DNA from: Saururus chinensis
Lineage: Eukaryota > Streptophyta > Magnoliopsida > Piperales > Saururaceae
Assembly: GCA_035235625.1 (NCBI GenBank)
Contig: CP141140.1
Span: 14,466,685-14,530,684, forward strand
Length of the DNA stretch: 64,000 nucleotides
Direction: 5' to 3'
Position 1 is the stretch's first letter. Each line of letters starts with the position of its first letter. Of the stretch, positions 11,566 through 20,916 are shown piece by piece. The notes under the pieces were generated by a model that was not told the origin of the DNA, made no database searches, and saw only the letters and a list, made by a program, of their open reading frames with translations. The position numbers were made by a program, and so were the translations under genes.

Positions 11566-12503
11566 GTCTAAGGGTTGTGGGGGCGATCTTGCCAACCCCA
11601 CATGTGCCATCGTTACACATAATTCGAATGAGACCCGCATATGTCACACATGTACACTAGATATATATCTAGGTGTATATTTATATATTGTGGGGCCCAA
11701 ATGCACGAATTTGGTGTCGAGGGTAGGACCCGTGTTTAGCGTGTGGTCGACCATATCGCGGGCTTGGCCGTGTACAGGGGGTCTAGGCCTTCACGGGCTC
11801 TGTAGGTACAGAGCCTGCTCCCGTTGTGTTAAACCCTCTAGTGAAACCGGAAAGATAAAATTAGCTTGACCCATTTAAATCAGGCCACATACTCAAGCCC
11901 ATAAGTTATTGCCTAATAATAACCCGTCTTTATTTGGAAGGTAGATAAAGTGATTAAGGGAGAGAATAAGAGAGAATATTCTCTTTTTATTCCATATGTA
12001 TGCCCCCTCCCCTCCTTGTGGATCTAGAAATCTGATTTTCCCTTAGTGTGGCCTGCTCCTATATTGGGAAAAATTACTGGCTGCCCCTCCTCTACTCTCT
12101 CCAGAGTACTCTAGGCAAGCTGAAAGGAAAGATGACATTCATCTTTATTGGTGGGTCATTTTAGAGCTTGAGCAGGCTGATTCATTGCTACAATTCATCA
12201 ATCCAAACAATGTGTTGAGGGATTTGCACATCATGTAAGGCATTATCTTAATCTCTGCTCATTGATCTTACTATTGACACGATAAGGCTTATTTGAAGGC
12301 CGTGGTAGGGCTGGAACAAGTACATGTCAGTTTATATCTTTCCAGTATTTTATAGTCATTTGCTTAATTTGATTATATACATGTTGATATTGCTAATTGT
12401 TATTAGAATCATACATGTTTCTTGTAGATCTACTTAAAATTTTAATTTTTGATTTGCGCTAACCCCCTCCACCAAGCTTCCGCTACTGGCCGGCCACTCT
12501 ACA
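11566..12503 (+). repeat. Copia LTR 2 (plus orientation)
   Basis: The 3' end CCGGCCACTCTACA at 12503 abuts the sHSP coding sequence. The 5' limit, near TGTGGGGGCGATC, is estimated from the end of RT similarity. From about 11757 it matches the inverse of LTR 1. It contains promoter-like AT-rich stretches and a TCTAGATC-type block near 12430. Confidence 0.75.
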
Positions 12504-13023
12504 AGCACGTTGTGGTCCAGGCTACAGCTTATCCACTCCATGTTTAAGTTGTCCGGCAGCCGAAATCGCCAGACAAAGCTCCCACACCACCTCTCAACAC
12601 TGTGCCAAGTACCACCAGTGACCTCCTTCTCCATTGTCCTCTCCCCGCTGATCTGCAATATGTTGTTGTCCTCCACATGCACCTTCACATCTGCCTTCCT
12701 CACACCTTGGTGAGTCCATGAGGCGCGTGTTAGCAATGAATATATATTAAGAAGTTTGACATTTGCATGTTAGCTTTGAGTACGAGTTTAGCAGTCAAAA
12801 GAAAGAGACCAGGGAGGTCGGCCTGGAAGATATGTTCATCCTCCGTCTCGCGCCAGTCTACGCAGGTCAGCACCAGGGCGGCAGGGTCATCCCGGTCACG
12901 CTGCCTCACTGTGGAAGTGTCCCACATCTGCCCCCATTCGGCTGGGATGGGGTACCACACGTCCGTGTTGAAGGGGTCGAAGACGGCGGGGCCGGGACCC
13001 AACCACAGACCCAGGGAAGCCAT

Positions 13024-14993
13024 GTCGTCTCGTCTCAGATTGCAGAAGCCTCTGCTCTGCTGGCCTGCTTTTGTTCCAAGCCTCCAACCCGCTGCGCTAT
13101 GGTGTGAGTGGCGTTTTCTTGCTGATCGGAATACCGCAACCGCAAGAGAGGCACGAGGGGCCACGTCCGTTATCACGTGTCACGGTTGAGGGCGGTAAAT
13201 TTGACACCATCACATGATCACCTGGGCAGGGAACACGCGGGGAGCTAGCGGTCATAAACGTTTTGGCTAGAGATGACAGGATGAGGATCACATCCCTCGT
13301 TGGATTTTGTGGCCTTTTTGTTCCCTACTGAAGCCTGGAAGCGTGTCTCTTGGAGAAGAGAAGCGTGGTGTCATCCCACATCCTCACTAGCGATCGCTGA
13401 AAAACACTCCAAAGCTTCATCCCAATTTGCTTCGACCGCCTTCGGCACCAAAACCAGCCAACCGACTCCATTTAACCCTTCGTCTTCAGATTATCCAAAC
13501 GTCCTTTTTCCAAAGTAAAAACGATGATACATTAATTATCTCCAAGATTACAAGAGTAGGACGAATGTTACTGTTCCATTATTTTTTTCTGCTATCTGAG
13601 CTGTGCTCATATTGGCTACCAGTGTCTAAGTCAGGCTCATGCAGTTCCTTTTCAAGTTCAATCACATTCCGGGGAAGCTCTCAGACATTGACATTTAAAT
13701 TAACTGGGCTACAGTCAGTTGTTAATGGCCCTGAATATAAAGCTTATCCACAAGTTGTTGTCGACAATCTCGAATGCCGTAAAAAATATATATAAAAACA
13801 AACTGAACTACAGATTCAGCAATATAACAGATTCTCCACGTTAATCAGTGTCACAATGTTACTATCTGCTTGCATTTGTGCTCTCTTTGTTTAAAACACA
13901 AAATAGCTCCAACGACGAAAAAAAAATACCTATTTACAAGGCAAGTTTTTGTAGTGAGGGCAGAAGAAATATAATCCTTAACCAGATAATGACAAACATC
14001 TTCTCTGTTTCTACCATGCAGCTTTCTTGCTCGCAATGTACATGGCGATATTCATGAAATAGTTTAATAATGTTTAAACTATCCATTAAGAGAAAGTTAT
14101 CTTCCGCCTTCGCAAAATGAAAGTAAAATACAAACCTGTCGATGAGTCTTGTATCCAGTATTAACCATAATGGTACTTCTCTAATAAATCTTATATAATT
14201 GGTGGATTTTTTCAAAAAAATATCTCTAAGCAGATTGTATGTAGTTGATGTCTCTTGTCATTATGTGTTTTACTTTGAGCACGGTGAAAGTTTTAACAAG
14301 TACCAACATTGGTTAATCGAAATTAGTGGTTTATGCAGTTCCTCAACTCTGTATATTTTATCAATTAAAGTACATACATGAAAATATCAATTATCAGGAA
14401 GATGAGGCCACTCTGGGCTGGTGTTCAAAGCTGATGTTGGCTGTTGTGTCCCGTTCACAGTGGATAAGTAGAGTGAATGATAGTATATGATAGTGGATAC
14501 CCCGTTATGGCTGTTATAACTACAGTGAAGATCAAAAGCTTATGACATTTATGATTAGGGAATTTCAGGATATCTTAGTTTAAGTAACTTTCGAAGCTAC
14601 TCAGATAAAAAGAACAATTTGCAGAAAACAACTCCACATGCTTATTGAAGATAAAACGATCAGTAATCTTATAAATTAAACCCTATTTCCTCCGTATAAA
14701 GAAAAGAACAGACACCGACTGTTCCTGTTCTTACACTCTTATGAAGGCCAAAGGAATCGTAACAATATCAGCTTTTGAAACAGAAATAAATGTAAGACTG
14801 ATTAGAATACCAATAAACCCAAATCATTTGTGTGAAAGGACGTGAATCATACTTCAGGGACAAATAATCACTACAACAATGCAGCTTACTTATAGCTCTA
14901 GCAATTTTTTTTATCACTTAAGTTACCAATCATCACAATTTATCTTTGGGATAAAGGTGTAGTACATACCCCAATCAATATCGTCATGGTCGA
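13024..14993. other. Spacer between the sHSP and F-box genes
   Basis: It should hold the sHSP promoter (13024 to about 13450, GC-rich) and the F-box 3' UTR near 14800-14993. I looked for canonical alternating GAA/TTC heat-shock elements upstream of the sHSP start and found no clean array. The middle, 13500-14800, is AT-rich with no gene or repeat that I can support. Confidence 0.5.
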
Positions 14994-16160
14994 TCACAAT
15001 CCTACAGCCAAGCAATGCACGATGGAAGACCCTTTTGGAACAGCAAAAACCACCTCCGACCAAACAACCGACCCCCTGAGCTCCCCACGGTCGTCCTTAC
15101 AGACTTCAATCTCCGCACACCATATGTCAATCTCTCTGCCCCTCTCCTTCCCCTCCCATACCACACGAAGCCTCCCAGCCACATTGGCCAATGTGGCTCC
15201 ACACAAGAACTTGGGTAGTTCCTTCCCAATCCCTTTCAATTCCTTCCACTTATCGTCTTTCTCTTCGTACCCCCTAATCTTCCCCAAGTAATCATAACAA
15301 TACAGAATGCCATCAACTACGGCTGCCCTTCCCCTCCATCCCAGGTCCAAATGCTTGGGCGCAAACCCCCAAGTTTCCTCCTTTGGATCGAAAACCACCC
15401 CTCCCCGGTCGGCCATGGCGTAGATCTTACCCGCCAGGACCGCACTGCCGTGCATCCACCGCTCCCGGACAGCGACCGGGCTCGCCACCGGGGTCCAAAC
15501 CCCAGCATCAGGGTCCAGGACCTCGGCCCAGGAAGTGGACCGGGCCCACGAATCGACCAAGCAGCCCCCGATCACGTAAACCCTCCCGCTCACAACCCCC
15601 GCCGCCGCGAACTCCCGTGAAACCCTCATTCGGGGCCCGGCGGACCAGCTCCAGACCCGGGCGTCGAAGACCCAGACATTCGCTGTCGGGATCTCGTTGA
15701 TCGACCCGCCCAGGATGAAGATCCGCTGGCCCACGGCCGCGACGGCGGAGCCGACAGCGGGGGCGGGGATCGGCGGGATGGGGCGGAGGGTTCGTCTAGG
15801 GGCCCCGGGGGAGGGAGAAGAAGAGGAGGGGCCGGCGAGGAGGAACCAATGGAGGGAGGACGAGTGGATGCGTATGGCAACGAAGAGGAAGTTCTCCGAG
15901 AGGTCGAGGAACGAGCGGGTGGAGAAGAAGAGAGGCGACTGAAGGAGGGAGCGCCATAATCTGGAGACGAGGGAGAGGTTCAAGTGGGAGGAGCGGGGGG
16001 TCCGGGCGAGGATCTGGAGAGCGATGTCGTCCGGAAGGTTCGGGAGGAGGAGGAGAGGGGGGTCCGGTGGCGATTCGGACCGAGATTGCACGGAGGATTC
16101 GCCCATGGGAGTTCGCCGATTCGGCTCTAATGGAGGTGAAACCCGAGGAAGGAGAACCAC
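14994..16160 (-). CDS. F-box/kelch-repeat protein, intronless
   Basis: A single open frame of 388 codons. Residues about 39-85 form an F-box (LPNLPDDIALQILARTPRSS, then LSLVSRLWRSLLQS), which would bind SKP1 in an SCF ubiquitin ligase. From about residue 138 there are kelch-type blades: VGQRIFILGGS, NVWVFDARVWSW, SGRVYVIGGC, WAEVLDPDAGVWTP, GKIYAMADRGG, VFDPKEETWGF and ILYCYDYLGKIRGYEEKDDKW. These probably form a substrate-binding propeller. The length fits plant F-box/kelch proteins such as the SKIP6-like group; the substrate is unknown. The first ATG is at 16160 and a second in-frame ATG at 16106 (MGESSVQ) would trim 18 residues. The 5' half is strongly GC-rich. The gene is head to head with the HEXXH protein gene, with 270 bp between start codons. 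Confidence 0.92.
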   Translation of the reverse strand: MVLLPRVSPPLEPNRRTPMGESSVQSRSESPPDPPLLLLPNLPDDIALQILARTPRSSHLNLSLVSRLWRSLLQSPLFFSTRSFLDLSENFLFVAIRIHSSSLHWFLLAGPSSSSPSPGAPRRTLRPIPPIPAPAVGSAVAAVGQRIFILGGSINEIPTANVWVFDARVWSWSAGPRMRVSREFAAAGVVSGRVYVIGGCLVDSWARSTSWAEVLDPDAGVWTPVASPVAVRERWMHGSAVLAGKIYAMADRGGVVFDPKEETWGFAPKHLDLGWRGRAAVVDGILYCYDYLGKIRGYEEKDDKWKELKGIGKELPKFLCGATLANVAGRLRVVWEGKERGREIDIWCAEIEVCKDDRGELRGSVVWSEVVFAVPKGSSIVHCLAVGL

Positions 16161-16430
16161 TAGCAGAAGATGGGAGGAGTGGACAGATCAAAAGGTGGAG
16201 TGTGAGTAGTGAGATGCCGATGCCATGGGCCCATGATGGACAGGTGATAAAGGGCAAGGGAGGACAGGTAAGCGGGGTTAGGTCCGATCTAACTATTGTA
16301 GTGGGTGACATGAAAGAAGAATCGGGTTTTTCGCCCGGGCCGATTTTTTGCTTTACGATCGTCTCGCCTATTTTACCCGCCAGTTGGCTATCCAGATCCC
16401 AACGGCCTTCAGAACTCCACGAGCGCGGAA
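16161..16430. promoter_or_regulatory. Shared divergent promoter region
   Basis: Only 270 bp separate the start codons of the F-box gene (minus) and the HEXXH membrane-protein gene (plus), so both promoters and 5' leaders must lie here or overlap the neighbouring coding region. No convincing TATA box is visible on either strand. The DNA is GC-rich. Confidence 0.6.
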
Positions 16431-19400
16431 ATGCCCGTCTCTGTATTGTCCGCTTTGTCGCTCCAGACTCCTGCTCCTGTACTCGAAACTCGTCTAGTGA
16501 GCTTCAAATTTGCGCAAAAATGGCGGACGAAGGCTTCCTCTGCTGCTCCCGGTGTCGAGCTGACGAGCCTCGAGGCTGCCATTGCCAAGGTTTTGGAGTT
16601 TCCCGATTGTTTTTCTTCTTCTTTTTTTGCATTTGTGTGGACAGTTCGTGCCATTTTATTCTTTATTTAGTTGTCATAGTTGTGAACGAATTTAGAATAC
16701 GTGTGGTAGGACCCCTTGACCTTTCAAAGCTATGCTTGGACCCCTTCTGTTCTTGAAGCCATGAAATGAACGCTCCCGCTCCCATTTGTAAATCTAGAAG
16801 TTTGATGGAAACTAAAACGCTAATTTCCTGCTTTGCAAGTCAATGTTCACCATGTTATTATGGAAGGAGATGTTTTAAAAAAGTTGAACGTCTGCAACCA
16901 GATCTTAGTTACGTTCTAATATAAGCTGTAGTTCCTTTCCACTTAAATCAGATTCAGGACTGCTATCTCGTCATTATTGCTGACAACTGACTAGTGTCGC
17001 ATACTGGGGCTGTTACATAAAGTGTGAAAGAGTTTAACTGCGCGTCAGTAATATGCTTTGCTGTATATGCTGATGGTCAAAAACTTGTTCCCTCAAAAAT
17101 GGCTTTTATGATCAGAAATCTTTTAACCTGGTAACTATTTGAGAATCTGAGGTCATGATTTTAACAAGTGTTTCTCTTTATAGAAAGATGGTGATGCTGT
17201 GAAAGAGGCACTTGATCAGCTGGCAGAAGTAGGTTGGGCCAAAAAATGGAGTTCTCAACCCTATGTTTCACGCCGTTCGGTAAGTCAGTAATCAAAGGTG
17301 TAATTCTAGCAGGCAAGTCGTAATAATCTGACAAGGCAAAGGTCTCTATCGTGCAACTAGCATAAACTTGAAAGATTGATGCCCTTAGTCAACCGTTCAG
17401 GGCTGGTGGTGTAAATGGATGGCTATCTTTAAGGCAGGCAGTAACCTCAATTGACCCTCCCTTCTTCTATAAGATCAACTGACCCTTTTTTATCATGAAG
17501 TTTAGGTTTGAACTCTTCAATTATATTTTATTTTTATTTATTTTTTCTGCTAGCCTGAGTCAAATGGGTTTTTTTCTTTAATACACACAGACATCTTTGA
17601 GGGAGTTGACAAGTCTAGGATTCAAGAATGCTGAGAACCTAGCAATTCCAAGTGTCAGAAATGATGTAAGTAGCTTATATTGTAATATTCTTAGGCACCC
17701 TTAAGCTTTACCTATGTTAGATGTGAATACCAGTAAGGAAATATATCTGCAATAATCTAAGCTAGGCATTGTGTGCAATGTAACAGGTATTGATGTACTT
17801 GGGCTCGTTCATATCCAAGCTTTTCAAATAACTATTCATTAACTTGATTTGTTCCAGTGATGCAGGCAGCGTTTCTTTTCACAGTGGTGGGAACTACAGG
17901 ATTTCTAGGTCTTATCGCTGGTCAACTTCCAGGGGTAACAATTCTCATCATTATTCTTTTTTTAATTTTTTTTGCTACCTTATATGATCAACAGAGTTTT
18001 CATGAAATGTTCTAAATCGAACCATTTATGCAACATATTATTGTGATTGTAGGATCACTGATGATTTTTAGTTTCCCTTCAAGTGATCTGTTATCCTCAC
18101 TGTTTATTGTTTACAGTCCCTAATAAATATTGATGACAGTTAGATAGTGTAAGTACATTTTGGCTTATGCAACTATCAGCAGATTGGGTGACAGTTAAAT
18201 GATATAAATATATTTTGGCTTGAGTAATTATGAGTGAAAAGGCAGATTAATGATTTGGTTGCATTGTTTTTCGTAATTGTATATCTTCTGAAATTTGCAG
18301 GACTGGGGCTTCTTTGTACCATACTTGCTTGGAAGTATTTCTTTAGTGGTTTTGGCTATCGGGAGCATTTCTCCTGGGTATGTCCTTCATGAAAGATGGA
18401 AACTTATATTTTTTGTATACTTTATTGTCGTAGTCCTACCGTCTGGGATGTTTCAGTCTTGTCCATGGATTTTTAATTAGAATTAGCTCCAGCTATATCT
18501 TTCATCATGCTTTGTAAACCAAACTGGCTAGTTCTGTGCAAATCAGACCTCCGATAATGGAGACAATCCTAAAGAATTGGAGGAAGGTGTATGGTAGTGG
18601 CAATGCTGATAATGACGATGGGGAGTGGGATGGGAAATTTCATCTTATTTCCTCATTTAGTTTTGCATCATATAGGAACACTGATTTTAAGTGTATAGAA
18701 TATGGTGATGATAATGATGATCACAATGAAGTAAAGCTTCAATTGTTTTTTTCCTTGGAAATTCGCGGTTGTCTGCAAAATTGACTAAGCTAGCATCTGT
18801 CTGATAATATCCTTTTTGGCAACTCAGGGAGCAGAAACTTTAGTCTGAAAGAATGTGATTTTCTTAAAATATTTTTTCTTCATTCAATTACTGCAGGCTT
18901 CTTCAAGCAGCAATAGGTGCATTTTCATCTTTTTTTCCTGATTATCAAGAAAGGATAGCTAGACATGAGGCAGCTCATTTTTTAGGTGAATATTAATGTT
19001 TTTCAACCTTATCTTCTGCTACAAAATTATGCTCCATTGAACTAATACTTGCAGCGATTTCTAGAAGTTTACCTAGGAGTTGTGTTCTCTCAGCTGGCTA
19101 CTAATTAACAGATGGTGGACACTGCCCGGTGCTGTTCTTTCCTTCCAATTTAATGGAAATATTTTGGCTGAACTGCAGTTGCCTACTTGTTTGGCCTGCC
19201 AATTCTGGACTATTCATTGGACATTGGCAAGGAACATGTCAACTTAGTCAATGACAGGTTGCAGAAGCTGGTCTACAGTGGGCAGCTAGATGCAAAGGAA
19301 CTGGATAGGTACACACTCCTCCATAGGTTCCCTTTTATGAAGTATAAAAACAGCTTTCCATAAAATTGCCTTTTACTTGAATCTTTAACTGAAATATACA

Positions 19401-20514
19401 TTAGCAGCTTCTAGTAAACACATGGAATTTGGGAAAAGACGCTTGTTCTTCTTTGTTGTTTATACGAGTGTATACAGCAATTGTCTGATTCAACACTGCT
19501 CTATCCTTTAGATGCAATATAAGCTGAACAGGTTTACCATCATCGAATATATAGTTTTAATATTTCAAATTGATCCTCCAATGTACCTTGTATATCCCTA
19601 TTAATGCTTCAATTTACCGCATGCTGATGGAGAGTGACGGTCATAACGGATCTACATAGTCATATTGAGCGACGTGCAAAGCATTATAAATATTCCTTCA
19701 TGACTTTTGAAATTTTGAGAAGCAAAGGCACTAATGTGTGGAGGAATTATAAATGTTTCCAGGCTCGCTGTCGTATCAATGGCTGGACTCGCGGCTGAAG
19801 GTTTGGAGTATGACAAAGTGGTTGGTCAATCAGCAGATCTCTTTTCTCTGCAGGTGAATTATTTCTACTGCTCCTATCACATTGTTTGCGTGAAATTGTC
19901 CTCTAAATGAATCTTCGTTTCTACCGAGGCCGTTCTGACTTCTGAGGTTTTAGTTTCAGTAGCATTCCCTATAGGGGTAGCCCAGAAGGATTGGTCTGGT
20001 ATAACCCAACTCTCTTTGCTCTTTGACAATCACTTGGCAGTTGGCATGTTTCATCTGACATATGAAATGGACCACATCTAGGTCACCTATGTCAAGTAGC
20101 CAGTTATATCATCACCTAGTTTCAAATTTCAATTTCCCATTTATGATGTAATCGAAAGAAAATACTCTCTTATTTTTTTCAAATTTTTCTGCAGAGATTT
20201 ATAAACAGAAGTAAGCCTCAGATCAGCAAGGAACAGCAACAAAATCTCACCAGATGGGCTGTACGTTGCTTGTCTAAATTGAATTTGAATTGCATACAAA
20301 TTCTATTGGTTAAATCTGGCCTATTAAAATTATTACAATTTCTTAATGTACATATTTACACCCACCGTGTTACTAATTATTGTAAAATATGTAGGTGTTG
20401 TTCGCCGGTTCACTCATAAAGAATAATAAGGTGGCTCACAACGCCCTTATTACAGCCATGTCAAAAAAGGCACCAGTATTGGAATGCATCCAAGCGATTG
20501 AAAATGCATATTAG
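16431..20514 (+). CDS. Plastid membrane protein with HEXXH motif (VIR3-like putative metalloprotease)
   Basis: Ten exons: 16431-16589, 17184-17279, 17591-17665, 17866-17934, 18301-18377, 18897-18985, 19179-19308, 19763-19853, 20195-20260 and 20395-20514; total 972 nt, 323 residues, phases consistent. The N-terminus is Ser/Thr/Lys-rich and acid-poor, like a transit peptide. Two hydrophobic segments follow (about 111-133 and 136-159, including FLFTVVGTTGFLGLIAGQLP and FFVPYLLGSISLVVLAIG). The zinc-type motif is RHEAAHFLVAYLFG near residues 180-193, and further on is AVVSMAGLAAEGLEYDKVVG. This resembles the FtsH M41 peptidase fold without an AAA ATPase domain, as in Arabidopsis VIRESCENT3 and relatives. 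It is probably in the chloroplast envelope or thylakoid. Protease activity is inferred from the motif only. It converges on DPE1 with 402 bp between stop codons. Confidence 0.87.
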
Positions 20515-20916
20515 TATTTCCCGTCCAGGAAAAAAGAACATTTCCATTTTTTAGCTCATAACAAATAACAGATTGAGACTGAAATTCATCATCTTTTGTT
20601 CAAGCCAATACCCATGTTTTATGCAAATTGTCTCACGGCGCTGCATGTATCAGATGATAAAAGTTACAAACAGAAAGCCGTGAATAGCAGCATCTTATTA
20701 TAAATTATTTGAGCCCCTATGTTACATACAAAACTGTATGCTCAACTATGGTTTGAGTTCTTAAAATATATGCTTGCCTTACATGCTTCACCATCTGCTC
20801 TTTACTTATTTTGGTCCCTAAAGCTTATTCTTGATCATGTTGGTTTGAGAAAAAAAACTTGATCACGGAAAGATGTCCAGTTCCAAAAAATGAAACTTTT
20901 ATCTTCCTCTTTAACT
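20515..20916. other. Convergent 3' region between the HEXXH gene and DPE1
   Basis: 402 bp between two facing stop codons must hold both 3' UTRs and polyadenylation signals. AT-rich stretches near 20700 and 20830 are suitable, but no specific signal is certain. Antisense overlap of the two transcripts is possible. Confidence 0.55.

Larger units (their letters stand above)
8368..12503. mobile_element. Rearranged Ty1/copia retrotransposon with inverted LTRs
   Basis: The block between the two sHSP pieces reads, along the plus strand: antisense protease start (8368-8460), antisense gag (about 8560-9418), antisense leader, antisense PBS (10495-10506), an LTR in minus orientation (10508 to about 11318), then a sense reverse-transcriptase 3' fragment (about 11320-11560) and an LTR in plus orientation ending at 12503. 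Integrase and most of RT are absent. The two LTRs are therefore head to head rather than direct. Outer ends are TGTAG and CTACA. The left outer end is internal protease sequence, not an LTR terminus. Divergence between the LTRs (including a block of about 45 bp near 11000 absent from the 12 kb copy) means the insertion is old. All coding parts are broken. Confidence 0.8.
8290..13023 (-). pseudogene. Class I-like small heat-shock protein gene split by a copia insertion
   Basis: Exon 1 (12810-13023) starts with ATG at 13023 and encodes an N-terminus with VFDPFNTDVW and the start of the alpha-crystallin domain ending HIFQADLPG. A 104-nt intron (12706-12809; weak GTCTCT donor) precedes exon 2 (12504-12705) with VRKADVKVHVEDNN, ILQISGERTMEKE, WHSVERWCGSFVWRFRLP and SLDHNVL. 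There the frame runs into an LTR. The missing tail is 4.1 kb away at 8290-8367: LTVRVPKKEKSC...VRYINIS and a stop, including the final beta strand and the C-terminal IxI-type motif (INI). Flanks AGCAT (8363-8367) and AGCAC (12504-12508) look like a 5-bp target duplication with one mismatch. Counting it once, the parts sum to 489 nt (162 codons plus stop) in frame. The intact protein would be a cytosolic chaperone of about 18 kDa. Class I sHSP genes usually lack introns. As it stands the gene lacks its tail. Confidence 0.88.

Noticed and set aside
12434-12736. A continuous 100-codon frame treated as the sHSP C-terminus ending in the LTR
   Set aside because: The last residues (EWPASSG...) are translated from the LTR; the real tail lies at 8290-8367.
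13024-13450. Heat-shock elements upstream of the sHSP start
   Set aside because: Several GAA and TTC triplets occur, but no properly spaced alternating array of three was found on either strand.
15351-15942. Long plus-strand frames opposite the F-box gene
   Set aside because: They are shadows of the GC-rich kelch coding strand, with Pro/Arg-rich low-complexity translations and no domain.
18536-18784. 82-codon frame within the HEXXH gene
   Set aside because: It is wholly intronic in a gene model whose exons join in phase, and it is acidic low-complexity sequence.
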